A stretch of DNA of 35,393 nt from an uncultured Gammaproteobacteria bacterium (GCA_913045175.1 CAJWQG010000036.1:1-35393), one strand, 5' to 3'. Numbered from the stretch's first letter, positions 25,128 through 33,351 are shown. The notes: generated by a model from the letters alone, not told the origin. Numbers and translations are program-made.

Positions 25128-25496
25128 ATGGCGAAAGTGCTGGGCATTGGCGGCGTTTTCTTCAAGTCTCCGGATCCAGCTCGTCTACATAAATGGTATC
25201 GGGAGCATCTCGGGTTTCCGGATGGTGATGATGGGGTGGCCTTCACGCCCGACATGTTGCCTCCGGGCTCCTTTAGTGTGTTTGGCGTCTTCCCGGAGAA
25301 AACGGAGTACTTTGAACCTTCTTACAATTCCTTTATGTTCAATCTGATTGTTGACGATGTCGATCAGGCCTTGCAGCAAGTAGAGGAGGGAGGAGCACAA
25401 ATCGTTGGTGAGCCGATCGAATACGAGTATGGCAAGTTTGGATGGTTTATTGATCCTGATGGCAACAAGGTGGAGTTGTGGCAAACGTCGTATTAG
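25128..25496 (+). CDS. VOC-superfamily (glyoxalase/bleomycin-resistance-like) protein
   Basis: A 122-residue single-module vicinal-oxygen-chelate protein. Beta-alpha-beta-beta-beta units are recognisable from VLGIGGVFFKSPDPARLHKW, the YREHLGFP turn, NLIVDDVDQALQQVEEGGA, and the closing GWFIDPDGNKVELWQ, where Glu is a typical metal ligand. VOC proteins include glyoxalases, dioxygenases, epimerases and antibiotic-binding proteins; nothing here fixes the substrate. It starts one base after the glyA stop with AGGG upstream, so it is almost certainly co-transcribed with glyA and under the same riboswitch at the transcript level. An in-frame GTG-type extension inside glyA is unlikely. Confidence 0.85.
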   Translation: MAKVLGIGGVFFKSPDPARLHKWYREHLGFPDGDDGVAFTPDMLPPGSFSVFGVFPEKTEYFEPSYNSFMFNLIVDDVDQALQQVEEGGAQIVGEPIEYEYGKFGWFIDPDGNKVELWQTSY

Positions 25497-25500
25497 GGGA

Positions 25501-26103
25501 ATGCGAATACGAATGCTAATAGCGGCTCTGGCAATGTCTGTGTCATTTGGATATGGCGCTGGTGGTAATGAGATCCCGGCGCCGAAGATGCAAAAGTCTT
25601 CAGAGCAACGTGCGATTGACCACTACAACGCAGGGTTGCGTCATCGGGATAAGGCCTGGAAACATCAGGAAAAGGCATTAGCCAGTACGCGGGATCGTGA
25701 TCGGCGAAAGTATGAGCAACGGGCGCAGCGAGAGTTCGGGAAAGCAGCCAAGCGTTACCGTTCCGCGCTCGAGTATCAGCCAAAGCTCTATCAGGCGCAT
25801 GGGAGTCTTGGTTATGCTCTGAAAGAAATGAGTGACTACGATGCGGCGATTTCAGCATATGACGCATCTCTGGCGCTGCGACCTCAATACACGCCGGCGA
25901 TTGAGTATCTCGCAGAAGCGCATCTTGCCCTGGGGAAGATCGAACAAACTCAACAGGCCTATGATGACCTAGTCAGATTAGACCCCGTAAAGGCCGATGA
26001 ACTGATGGAAGCCATCAACCGCTGGGTGGCAGCTTCACCAGAGAACATTTCTTCTGAGGCCATCGCGCAGATGGCCGCCTGGGTTGCCGCTAGAAAACCA
26101 TAA
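25501..26103 (+). CDS. Exported tetratricopeptide-repeat protein
   Basis: A 200-residue protein with a Sec-type signal peptide (MRIRMLIAALAMSVSFGYGA, cleavage likely just after). A basic helical region follows (about 35-80, rich in Lys, Arg and Gln). At least two to three TPR units span about 80-165 (for example AHGSLGYALKEMSDYDAAIS and IEYLAEAHLALGKIEQTQQA). Such proteins usually act as periplasmic scaffolds; no partner is indicated. It starts 4 bases after the VOC stop, so it ends the glyA transcript unit. Its 3' end overlaps the convergent alcohol dehydrogenase gene by 14 bases. An upstream in-frame start at 25405 would lack a signal peptide and is rejected. Confidence 0.82.
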   Translation: MRIRMLIAALAMSVSFGYGAGGNEIPAPKMQKSSEQRAIDHYNAGLRHRDKAWKHQEKALASTRDRDRRKYEQRAQREFGKAAKRYRSALEYQPKLYQAHGSLGYALKEMSDYDAAISAYDASLALRPQYTPAIEYLAEAHLALGKIEQTQQAYDDLVRLDPVKADELMEAINRWVAASPENISSEAIAQMAAWVAARKP

Positions 26104-27184
26104 TCGATCGGCCGGAAACCTTGCCAGATTCAAGAGCCTTGGACGCTTCATTGATATCATCCAGGGCATATCGTTCGGTCACGAGTGCGTTAAGATCCAG
26201 CAAGCCCTTTTCAAACCACTCCAGATAGCGTGGAAAGTCTCTGTCCGGTGAGCAGGACCCCCCAATACTGCCAATAAATTTCTTTTCGCTGTGCAGAATG
26301 TCTGCTGCATTCAATTCCACCGTGGTCTGAGGTACCCCGACGAGCACTGCAGTACCCCCAGGTTCTGCGCCAAAGAACCCTGTTCTTGCCGATGGCACAA
26401 TCTGCTCCATCGTCTGCTTAAGGCCAATGCAATCGAATACAAAATCTGCGCCGGAGACCGGGCGGGTGGTAATGCTTGCCTTTGTTTCGCTGGTGGTTAA
26501 ACTTTTGATCGCTCTAATGGGATTATCATCACCAGCGTTGATGGTATGAGTGGCGCCGAACTGGCGTGCAAATGCCAGTTTCTCTTCATCGAGATCCACC
26601 GCAATGATCGGGTCAGCCCCTAACGCCTTGGCCGCCACTACTGCGGACAAGCCCACGCCTCCGACACCATAAATGGCAACACTATCTCCTTTCTTGACGG
26701 CGGCGGTATTCTCAACTGCCCCGGCTCCGGTCATCACCGCACATCCGACTATTGAGGTCACCTCTTTGTCTATGTCATCACTGACTTTAACGACATACTG
26801 TTCGTCTGCAATTGTGTGATCTGACCAGGTAAACACATTCTGTGAATAGGCCGTCTCTCCATTAGGGAGTTCAAGCGAAGCAGGTTCGGCAAGTCGGGAA
26901 CCCTCAGTAACATTGCGCGGGACCCAGGTGACCAGGACCGTATCCCCCGGTGCCACGTGTGACACCTCGGAGCCAACAGCCAGGACGCTTCCGGTGGACT
27001 CATGCCCCAGCAAAATTGGCGTTTCTCGGGGGTTATGCATCTGGTGGAGCTGGCTGTGGCAGATACCACTAGCGAATTGTTTGATAACCACCTGATAGGG
27101 AGCAGGGTCTGGCAATTCCAGTTCAATAATATCCAGTGGGCCGGCCTCTTGGGGCAGTACAACAACTCTAGCGGGGGTAGGCAT
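26090..27184 (-). CDS. Zinc-type alcohol dehydrogenase without the structural-zinc lobe
   Basis: A 364-residue medium-chain dehydrogenase resembling the class III/COG1062 group. The GroES-like catalytic domain keeps the catalytic zinc ligands Cys42 (SGICHSQ), His61-Glu62 (LGHES) and Cys148 (VGCAVMTG). The Rossmann motif is GVGGVGL (about 173-179), followed by VDLDEEKLAFAR, whose Asp suggests NAD over NADP. The loop that normally carries four structural-zinc cysteines (around 85-108) has none. It likely oxidises an alcohol or hydroxy compound; the substrate is unknown. Its start overlaps the end of the hydrolase gene by 17 bases, pointing to translational coupling of the two. Confidence 0.88.
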   Translation of the reverse strand: MPTPARVVVLPQEAGPLDIIELELPDPAPYQVVIKQFASGICHSQLHQMHNPRETPILLGHESTGSVLAVGSEVSHVAPGDTVLVTWVPRNVTEGSRLAEPASLELPNGETAYSQNVFTWSDHTIADEQYVVKVSDDIDKEVTSIVGCAVMTGAGAVENTAAVKKGDSVAIYGVGGVGLSAVVAAKALGADPIIAVDLDEEKLAFARQFGATHTINAGDDNPIRAIKSLTTSETKASITTRPVSGADFVFDCIGLKQTMEQIVPSARTGFFGAEPGGTAVLVGVPQTTVELNAADILHSEKKFIGSIGGSCSPDRDFPRYLEWFEKGLLDLNALVTERYALDDINEASKALESGKVSGRSIMVF

Positions 27185-27869
27185 ATTGTTTTCCTCTATT
27201 ATGCTCGTTCAACTCAGTTATCCAGCTTGCGGCGACCCTAGCTGCTTCGGCATAGACATCTTCTTTTGACTTTCTTGTTCGTTTCAGAATTTTGTAGCTG
27301 TGATCCGCGGTATCCAAACGATGTAGTCGCGCGTGCATGATCTTCTTTATGGTTGGTTTTATCAATGAGGGGTCTCCCATTGGATCCCGCGTACCAGACA
27401 AAAACAGCATAGGTGTTTCGAGGTCGTAGAGGTGTTCTGCACGTTTGGTCTCGGGCTTTTTAGGATTGTGTAACGGGAACGAACAGAAGATCAGGCCGGT
27501 TACCCGTTTATCTCTTGTTTCTGCGATGTAGTGGGAAGACATTCTTCCACCAAAGGAGTGTCCACCAATGAATAGAGGTACGCCTTTTATTTTCTGACGC
27601 GCCGTTCCAATCGCATTCGTAAATGTCTCGATGCAAATTGCAGGGGTATCCGTACGAGGTTTGCCCTGTTGCATATATGGAAAGTTGAATCTGAGTGTCG
27701 CGATATTCTTTTCGTAGAAGGCTTCAGCCAGTGCAGTCATGTGACGGTGATGAAGGTCGGCGCCGGCCCCGTGAGCTAGAACAAGCAGGGCGATGGCCTT
27801 CTTTGGCCTAAGCAATATGGCATCAACGTTGCCTTTTTCGGGTGTCGCCAGGAACGAAAACTCGGACAT
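27168..27869 (-). CDS. Alpha/beta hydrolase (dienelactone-hydrolase-like / KAT8-NSL3-type)
   Basis: A 233-residue alpha/beta hydrolase. The oxyanion region is LAHGAGADLHHRHM, the nucleophile Ser105 sits in GGHSFGGRM, with the acid Asp162 (LSGTRDPMGDP) and His190 (DTADHSYK) completing the triad. The layout matches a family of small hydrolases annotated by similarity to KANL3/Tex30 or dienelactone hydrolase; substrates are undefined. I start at ATG 27869 (MSEFSFLATPEKG); an in-frame start at 28022 would add 51 unconvincing residues. It overlaps the alcohol dehydrogenase gene by 17 bases. The 216 bases upstream, up to the anti-sigma remnant, hold the 13-base tandem repeat and no gene I can support. 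Confidence 0.85.
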   Translation of the reverse strand: MSEFSFLATPEKGNVDAILLRPKKAIALLVLAHGAGADLHHRHMTALAEAFYEKNIATLRFNFPYMQQGKPRTDTPAICIETFTNAIGTARQKIKGVPLFIGGHSFGGRMSSHYIAETRDKRVTGLIFCSFPLHNPKKPETKRAEHLYDLETPMLFLSGTRDPMGDPSLIKPTIKKIMHARLHRLDTADHSYKILKRTRKSKEDVYAEAARVAASWITELNEHNRGKQYAYPR

Positions 27870-28047
27870 AGCTAGTTTCTGTCCACAAAGTCCTGATTCT
27901 GCGCGAGGAGAAACGGCATTCCAAAGGAAATTGATAAGAAAATAATTATTTGCAAAGAAACCAGAGGCACGATGATGTGTTTTTACGACGAGAACTAGGG
28001 CGAGTAAACCCTGTTGAGTCACGTTATCGCAAGGAGTGCTCTTGTTC

Positions 28048-28092
28048 TAGGTCGAGGTCTTAGGTCGAGGTCCTGGGCCGAAGTCCTAGATC
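28048..28092. repeat. 13-base tandem repeat at the end of the anti-sigma remnant
   Basis: Three full units and a partial fourth: TAGGTCGAGGTCT (28048-28060), TAGGTCGAGGTCC (28061-28073), TGGGCCGAAGTCC (28074-28086), then TAGATCG (28087-). Units 1 and 2 differ at one base; unit 3 has diverged more. The last unit overlaps the stop codon region of the anti-sigma pseudogene. The 13-base period is not a multiple of three. Confidence 0.75.
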
Positions 28093-28772
28093 GTACGTCG
28101 TTTAATCGCCTGGCTATAACGAATTGCATCGCTCTCCACATTGCCCGGGTAATCGGTTCCGGAAAGGACGGCGATGTTACCCATCGCGTGAGGTTTTATA
28201 ACGCCCCGCCATCGCGCATTTTGCACAGTAACCTCATGGTTTAGCATGGGCTGGGGAATTAAGAGCAGGGTTAGTTCATGCGCTTTGTCGCGTACGACAA
28301 TGTGTGCAACCAACTCCCCATCGATAACACAGTTCGACGCGTAGATGACCTCTCCGGGTAAGTCTGAAGCCTGAGCGTTGACCGAATACATAACATGCTG
28401 TAAATGGCCGGGCTTCAGCTCGTCAACATGGAGTTCGTGATCGACATGACTAAGTAGAACCTGTTCAGGGTCAGATTGAGCGCCGAATTGTAGATAGGCG
28501 ACGCCAATCACCACCGCAAAAAAAGATGCGGCCATGCTTAACCACCAACGCGTGGGCCTGCGCGGTTGTTGTAGCGATTAGTTAAGCAATATTTTGGCCG
28601 CAATTCCTTCAGGTACGTCAACTGATAATGCTTCCTGGATCGATCCATCTAAACCTAGAATCTCTTTTTCAAATGCACGACAAGCTGCGCAGCCATCTCG
28701 ATGGAGATTTGCGTCTTGATTATTGATGTATGGATCGGTCAGCTTTAGCTGCCGGAACTCAAGGCACTGCAT
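28086..28772 (-). pseudogene. DUF3379-like zinc anti-sigma factor gene with an in-frame TAA
   Basis: Read through one stop, this is a single 228-codon frame. Codons 1-64 encode a cytoplasmic domain with a His-x3-Cys-x2-Cys zinc-type anti-sigma motif (LHRDGCAACRAF) and the DVPEGIAAKILLN segment typical of DUF3379-like proteins. Codon 65 is TAA (28578-28580). The frame then continues without a shift: SLQQPRRPTRWWLSM, one membrane segment (AASFFAVVIGVAYLQF) and a 125-residue periplasmic domain. Relatives usually have Gln here, so CAA to TAA is the likely change. The truncated product would lack its membrane anchor. Its start overlaps the sigma gene end by 14 bases. An internal ATG at 28535 could in principle restart translation. 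Confidence 0.8.
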
Positions 28773-29283
28773 TGCGTTCTTTTCCTTCCAACTGTTTGCG
28801 TAATTTCTATCTCGCTCGATGTAAACGAGTTGCTAAGGTATTTCTCGGCAGATCAAATAACTTCGCTATTTCATCTAGCGTATAACCCTCAAGTACCTGC
28901 AGCATCAACGGTTCCCCATACTTGTTCGGGAGCTGTTTAAGTGCGTATCGGAGTGCGAGGACCTAAGGTCTGGTGTCGAAACCCACGGCATTTGTTTCCA
29001 GGGTTTCCATTTCCACATCCGCGTAATCAAACTGCTTACGCTCATACTTTCTTGCGTTTTCACGCCTTAGGATGGTGGTTAGCCAGCTTTTTGCTGAATT
29101 TTCATCCTTGAGTGAGTCGAGGAACCGCCATGCTCTTAAAAACGTCTCCTGAACCAGGTCTTCTGCCGCAGCTTTGTCTCTGGAAAGCCAATAAGCGTAT
29201 TTAAATAGCCAGCCACTATAGGCATGAACCAGGTGCTCGTAACGTGCTTGGCGTTCAGTCATAGCATCATAGACCTTGCCCAT
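28759..29283 (-). pseudogene. ECF-type RNA polymerase sigma factor gene with two in-frame TAG codons
   Basis: Region 2 is intact (YSGWLFKYAYWLSRD, DLVQETFLRAWRFLD, SWLTTILRRENARKYERK). The frame meets TAG at 28963-28965 right after VGFDTRP. Beyond it, still in frame, region 4 is well preserved (VLALRYALKQLPNKYGEPLM, LQVLEGYTLDEIAKLF, DLPRNTLATRLHRAR), then a second TAG at 28807-28809, then KLRKQLEGKERNAVP and the natural TGA at 28759. Without region 4 the first product could not recognise a -35 element. Both TAGs could derive from CAG. I start at ATG 29283; TTG 29304 is an alternative. The sigma and anti-sigma genes form one two-gene unit. Confidence 0.8.
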
Positions 29284-29336
29284 CGACGTAATATTCCCTA
29301 TCAAATCAATAAAATGACGATTGAACTCGCGTTTGT

Positions 29337-30185
29337 CTAGTTGTCGGTTGGGCTCATAAGATTCACGCCAAGCTGCTCCGCCTTCGCCAGCAGATAGTCT
29401 CGCGCTATTGGTAGTTGCTCTGCCGTCAGATGTTCGATCATTAGTGGCACGTCATCATCAAGTTTGGAAAGTTCCGTCAGATATACATCATCATCGAGCC
29501 AACCATCGCCCGTATAGGTTTCAATAATGTGATGCGGGTAGGTATCTGTTGTCGTGAGGTCTTTTGAGTGACAACTGACGATGTGTGGGCCGAGTACCTC
29601 GAAGCAATGCTTCAGATACTTGCCGTTTTCGTACAGCCGTTCGGGGCTGAAGATCATGTTGATGGGGTCCAGATGTACACCAAATTGAGGATGATCGATG
29701 GCTTCGATCAACCTGATGTAAAGCTCCGGTTCGTTCGGGAATACGTACTTTTCTGTCTCGATGACGAATTTGGTTCGACTGGGTTTCACTCGTTCCAATA
29801 TATGACGAACTGCTTCGACTGTGTCATCGAATGCTCGTTCACTAAAATTGTCCGGATTTGGTGAGCCCCAGCTACCGGTTTCGTAGGAGCCGCCATGAAT
29901 GACGCAGCAGAGAATTCCTGCTTCGTCAGCATATTCCAGACGCTGACAAATCTCGTCAATGAATGCCTGGCGTTTATCGGGATCGGTATCGAGAACATTA
30001 TGACGATACGCACCCAGTTCAGCAGGCAGGATATTTGCTTCAGTGTATGCGGCGCAGATTTCATCGCGCCTGACCTTGTCGTGATCATGACGCATAAATG
30101 CAGCAGAAAATCCATGTTCCTGGTGGTATGCCACCAGCGTTTCAGGGTCTGAATTTACGCCGAATACGGGGCCGCCCAATCTCAT
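29337..30185 (-). CDS. Sugar-phosphate isomerase/epimerase-like TIM-barrel protein
   Basis: A 282-residue protein of the xylose isomerase-like TIM-barrel family (AP endonuclease 2 fold). Metal-site residues typical of the fold are visible at strand ends: Glu in FVIETEKYVFP, Asp in GVHLDPINM, His in VSCHSKDL, and Glu in LMIEHLTAEQ. An early IHGGSYETGS turn follows strand 3. Members isomerise or epimerise sugars, inosose or keto sugars; this one is not assignable to a named enzyme. It starts 3 bases after the stop of the Gfo/Idh/MocA dehydrogenase, a pairing common in sugar and inositol catabolism, which suggests a joint pathway. Confidence 0.85.
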   Translation of the reverse strand: MRLGGPVFGVNSDPETLVAYHQEHGFSAAFMRHDHDKVRRDEICAAYTEANILPAELGAYRHNVLDTDPDKRQAFIDEICQRLEYADEAGILCCVIHGGSYETGSWGSPNPDNFSERAFDDTVEAVRHILERVKPSRTKFVIETEKYVFPNEPELYIRLIEAIDHPQFGVHLDPINMIFSPERLYENGKYLKHCFEVLGPHIVSCHSKDLTTTDTYPHHIIETYTGDGWLDDDVYLTELSKLDDDVPLMIEHLTAEQLPIARDYLLAKAEQLGVNLMSPTDN

Positions 30186-30188
30186 TGG

Positions 30189-31205
30189 TTACTCTCCTAT
30201 CTCAACGGGTTGCCCGGTTCTTGCGGATTCGTGGACTGCATCGATGGCGCGCATATTCGCGACGGACTCGTCTGGGGAGAGTAACGGGGCGTTCCCGGTA
30301 GAAAGCGCGTTACACATGTCTAGAAGCTGTTCACGATAGGGATTTAATCCCTCAATGTCGACGGTCTCCAGTGGCTGTTCCGCATCATCACCGGGCGAGA
30401 CGGTGAAACTGAACGCCTGATCTTTCGGCATGGACCACTCTGCCTTAGGCGCGACGATGATGCCCTCCGTACCAACGATCTCGTAAGATCCACGGCGTGG
30501 CCAACCGAAACTGCAGTCGAACTGTGCGTTGACCCCATCTGCGAAATGGAATGTACCCATTAGGGTGGCCCAAACACCCGCATCCTTATCGAACGAGCCG
30601 GTTGCAGAAACGGACAAGGGCTCCATTCCCAGTTGATGGCGAATGCCGCTTACGCAGTAACAACCAAGATCCATCAGCGCGCCACCACCAAGCTCGCCTC
30701 GGAGGCGCCAGTTAGCGGCATTTGCCGTGCCGGTAGAAAAACTTCCTCGCATAAAACGAACTTCGCCAATGTCACCAGCAATCAGTCTTTCTTTGACTGC
30801 CTGTAGCTGTGGATGGTAGCGAGACATGAACCCTTCCATTAACACCACGTTTTCGGACTTGGCTGCTGCTGCCATCTCGGCTGCCTGACTGGCGTCAAGC
30901 GCCAGGGGTTTTTCGCAGAAGATAGCGCGTACACCAGCGTTGATACCTTCGAGTACATTCTGAAGATGTGACGCGGGCCAGGATGCAACGATCAGGATGT
31001 CAGGTCGCTGTTCCTTTAACATCGTGGCCAGGTCGGAGTAGGTGTTCGCGATACCGATGTCATCAGCAAAGTCAGCGAGATTTTCTGCGATCTCATCGCA
31101 GGCAGCGACCGGTTCTATTTGTGGTATGTCTTTCCACAGTGGTGCCAGGGTGAATCTTGCATGTCGGCCACAGCCCACAATTGCCAGCTTAAAAGTTTCA
31201 CTCAC
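30189..31205 (-). CDS. Gfo/Idh/MocA family NAD(P)-dependent oxidoreductase
   Basis: A 338-residue dehydrogenase. The N-terminal Rossmann fold has LAIVGCGRHARF (8-18). The family catalytic lysine is Lys99 in FCEKPLALD. The C-terminal alpha/beta domain contains LRGELGGGALMDLGCYCVSGIRH, including the usual Asp and His region. Members oxidise or reduce sugars, inositols and related polyols; here the substrate is unknown. The start is GTG with TAGGAG 6 bases upstream. It precedes the TIM-barrel isomerase by 3 bases and is divergent from the luciferase-like monooxygenase gene, 78 bases away. Confidence 0.9.
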   Translation of the reverse strand: MSETFKLAIVGCGRHARFTLAPLWKDIPQIEPVAACDEIAENLADFADDIGIANTYSDLATMLKEQRPDILIVASWPASHLQNVLEGINAGVRAIFCEKPLALDASQAAEMAAAAKSENVVLMEGFMSRYHPQLQAVKERLIAGDIGEVRFMRGSFSTGTANAANWRLRGELGGGALMDLGCYCVSGIRHQLGMEPLSVSATGSFDKDAGVWATLMGTFHFADGVNAQFDCSFGWPRRGSYEIVGTEGIIVAPKAEWSMPKDQAFSFTVSPGDDAEQPLETVDIEGLNPYREQLLDMCNALSTGNAPLLSPDESVANMRAIDAVHESARTGQPVEIGE

Positions 31206-31283
31206 GTAGTGCTCCTATCCCCCCTTGGAATGCTCAGAATAACCTGTCATCGACTGTGCGTTCAATTGTGCTTTAATTGCCCC

Positions 31284-32294
31284 ATGATCAAGTTCGCTTT
31301 CAATCGTCTGGACCTGACAGGCGTTATGGAATTTGCCGAGAGTGCGGCGCGCGCCGAGAATCTTGGTTGGGATATGGGACTCATTCCATGTAACCCGCTG
31401 TCACTTAGAGATCCCTATGTAAGTCTTGCGTTTGCGGCTAAAGCAACGAGTGAAATGCATCTGGGCACCTTGCTTGATACCCCGATGTTACGTCACGCAT
31501 CGGTTCTGGCAGGGTCTATTGCAACCGTGTCGTCCCTTGCCCCGGGTCGGATTCATATGGGCATCGGCATTGGTGACACGGCAGTCAGATTCAACGGGTT
31601 GCGTCCCTCAACAGTCAAGGAACTGGAGCTGGCTATAGTCATGATGAAGCAGCTTGTCGCGGGTCAGGAAATTGAAGTTGGCGCCATGCGGCCAGCCAAG
31701 TTGCGCCGAGCTAATCACGCACCTGTATGGATCGCGGCCCAGGGTCCTAAAACCTTGCGCATGGCCGGTCGCGTCGCGGACGGTGTCTGGATTCGTCTCG
31801 GCCGTCATCCAGACAATCTCAATATGGCGTGGGATTCGGTGTGCGAAGGGGCCAGGGAAGCGGGCAGGGATCCGAATGACATCATGTTGGGTCTGATTTT
31901 TCACACTGTTTATTCCACGGACCAGGAGAAAGCGAAACTCATGGCGAAGTCGATGGCGGCGGGGTACTACGAGTACTCCCCGTTTCTGTTTGACCGGCCG
32001 GGCTTCGAGTGGACAGGTGAAGATGTTCACGTGTTGCGTGAAAAAGCCTGGCCGGACTTTCATCACCATAGCGATCCCGTTTACTCAGGGTCTCTGGTAG
32101 ATTTCCTGGACGACGATGTGGCCGATGCGTTTGCGCTATATGGCGACTGGGAACAAATCGCTGAGCAGCTGCAATCAGTCCTGGATATCGGACTACCGGT
32201 CTCACACGTGCTTCCCCATCCGATTCTGGAAAAAGCATATGAATACGATTTCCTTGGTGAGTGTGCTGGACAGCTGATGCCGCATTTTAGATAA
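31284..32294 (+). CDS. Luciferase-like (LLM class) flavin-dependent oxidoreductase
   Basis: A 336-residue TIM-barrel flavoprotein of the bacterial luciferase / F420-dependent reductase superfamily: FAESAARAENLGWDMG near the N-terminus, HLGTLLDTPMLRHASVLAGS, a GRIHMGIGIGD phosphate-binding segment, and PVWIAAQGPKTLRMAGRVADGVW. Family members are FMN-dependent monooxygenases or F420-dependent dehydrogenases. FMN or F420 cannot be distinguished here, but F420 is uncommon in Gammaproteobacteria. I start at ATG 31284 (MIKFAFNRLDL); an upstream in-frame start at 31119 would overlap the opposite gene by 87 bases. The phytanoyl-CoA dioxygenase-like gene follows 89 bases later in the same direction. 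Confidence 0.85.
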   Translation: MIKFAFNRLDLTGVMEFAESAARAENLGWDMGLIPCNPLSLRDPYVSLAFAAKATSEMHLGTLLDTPMLRHASVLAGSIATVSSLAPGRIHMGIGIGDTAVRFNGLRPSTVKELELAIVMMKQLVAGQEIEVGAMRPAKLRRANHAPVWIAAQGPKTLRMAGRVADGVWIRLGRHPDNLNMAWDSVCEGAREAGRDPNDIMLGLIFHTVYSTDQEKAKLMAKSMAAGYYEYSPFLFDRPGFEWTGEDVHVLREKAWPDFHHHSDPVYSGSLVDFLDDDVADAFALYGDWEQIAEQLQSVLDIGLPVSHVLPHPILEKAYEYDFLGECAGQLMPHFR

Positions 32295-32383
32295 CGCTGG
32301 CCGCCGAAGCGTACGTTTTTATGTGCTGTTTTTATGCAATAATGTCAAGTGATACCCATACCGACCTAAAGGGGGGAAGGATA

Positions 32384-33346
32384 ATGAGTAATCTACAAAA
32401 CATCTGGCATACCAACGATATTGCCGAACTTGGTTTGGAACAACATGTGTTTGAACTGGAAAACGCAGGATTAACGATTGTTCCTCTGGAAAAAACCGGT
32501 GTCCCGATGGAGACCATTGATCGGGCGATCGAAAAGATACTGGCGCGCTTTACCGAGCGCACGGGTGGATGTCCAATTTCGATCGAAGAAGGACCGATGG
32601 GTGAGCTGGAATTCGATGGCCAGCGTAAAAGCCGTTTTCCCGGCATGGAAGATGATCAGCCTCAACCCACACAGACGACCCTGGGCCAACTAATTAAACT
32701 GGATCGTAGTCTTCGTGATCTCGTAGTGAATCCTGTCGCCAATGCATTGATCGATTATATTGTGGGGCCTGAAGGCAATAACGCACCTCAGGATCCCGAT
32801 AAGGCGCCACCCAAAGCACGCAGGTTATCGAATGGTGGTACGTCATTCATCAAGTGGCAGGGCGAATACGGGTATGGTCCCAACCTGGGGCTTCATTGTG
32901 ACCAGAATGGTTCAGCCCATCCCTGGGGAAGAACATCGCTGGCCTGTAACGCGATGTGGACCTTTACGGAATACAGCAAGGAAGGCGGTGCCCTGTGTTA
33001 TGTACCCGGTTCTCACAAGGCGCTGATGGCGCCCTCTGGTTCCGGCGAAGCACATCTGGCTGTTCCCGTTGAGGCGCCAAAAGGATCCCTGGTGGTATGG
33101 CATGGAGCGACTTGGCATGGCGCGTTCCCCAAGCTAACGCCTGGACTCCGGCTCAATGCCACCATCTATTACCGTCACTTGATGGTGATGTCTCAGGAGA
33201 ACCTGAGGGTCACCATGGAGGATGAGCCCTGGGATGATTGTGAGAATCCAGACGTGATGCGCGAACTTATTGGGTTTGACGACCGGTTTCCTTATTCGAA
33301 ACCGGGCCGAAAGTTCCCTCGCTTCGTCGGTAGTAATGTGAAGTAA
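32384..33346 (+). CDS. Phytanoyl-CoA dioxygenase (PhyH)-like Fe(II)/2-oxoglutarate oxygenase
   Basis: A 320-residue protein with the PhyH-family double-stranded beta-helix. The iron-binding His171-x-Asp173 is in LGLHCDQNG. The distal histidine is probably His245 (WHGATWHGAFP), and Arg256 (GLRLN) fits the 2-oxoglutarate-binding position. CYVPGSHK and GSLVVWHG are characteristic of the family. Such enzymes hydroxylate CoA esters, alkaloids, osmolytes or natural products; the substrate is open. The start at ATG 32384 has an excellent GGGGAAGGA ribosome-binding site; an upstream in-frame ATG at 32321 is not needed. It converges on the MFS gene with 5 bases between the stops. Confidence 0.88.
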   Translation: MSNLQNIWHTNDIAELGLEQHVFELENAGLTIVPLEKTGVPMETIDRAIEKILARFTERTGGCPISIEEGPMGELEFDGQRKSRFPGMEDDQPQPTQTTLGQLIKLDRSLRDLVVNPVANALIDYIVGPEGNNAPQDPDKAPPKARRLSNGGTSFIKWQGEYGYGPNLGLHCDQNGSAHPWGRTSLACNAMWTFTEYSKEGGALCYVPGSHKALMAPSGSGEAHLAVPVEAPKGSLVVWHGATWHGAFPKLTPGLRLNATIYYRHLMVMSQENLRVTMEDEPWDDCENPDVMRELIGFDDRFPYSKPGRKFPRFVGSNVK

Positions 33347-33351
33347 TTTTG

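Noticed and set aside
27870-28022. N-terminal extension of the alpha/beta hydrolase
   Set aside because: The 51 added residues show no signal peptide or domain, and ATG 27869 gives the usual domain start.
28048-28092. CRISPR array
   Set aside because: The 13-base units are directly adjacent with no spacers and there are no cas genes.
28014-28244. Plus-strand reading frame across the tandem repeat
   Set aside because: It is antisense to the anti-sigma remnant, has no ribosome-binding site and no recognisable protein features.
28759-29283. Stop-codon reassignment (TAG or TAA read as Gln) to explain the broken sigma/anti-sigma genes
   Set aside because: Other genes in the window end naturally in TAG and TAA (for example ppiD, mltD and sohB in TAG, rnhA and metH in TAA), so these codons act as stops here.
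31284-32294. Calling the LLM protein F420-dependent
   Set aside because: The superfamily includes both F420 and FMN enzymes; no F420 biosynthesis gene is in the window, so only the superfamily is claimed.
32295-32383. Terminator between the LLM and PhyH-like genes (short CGCT/AGCG pairing followed by some T residues)
   Set aside because: The stem is only 4 bp with a large loop and the T tract is displaced; not supportable.
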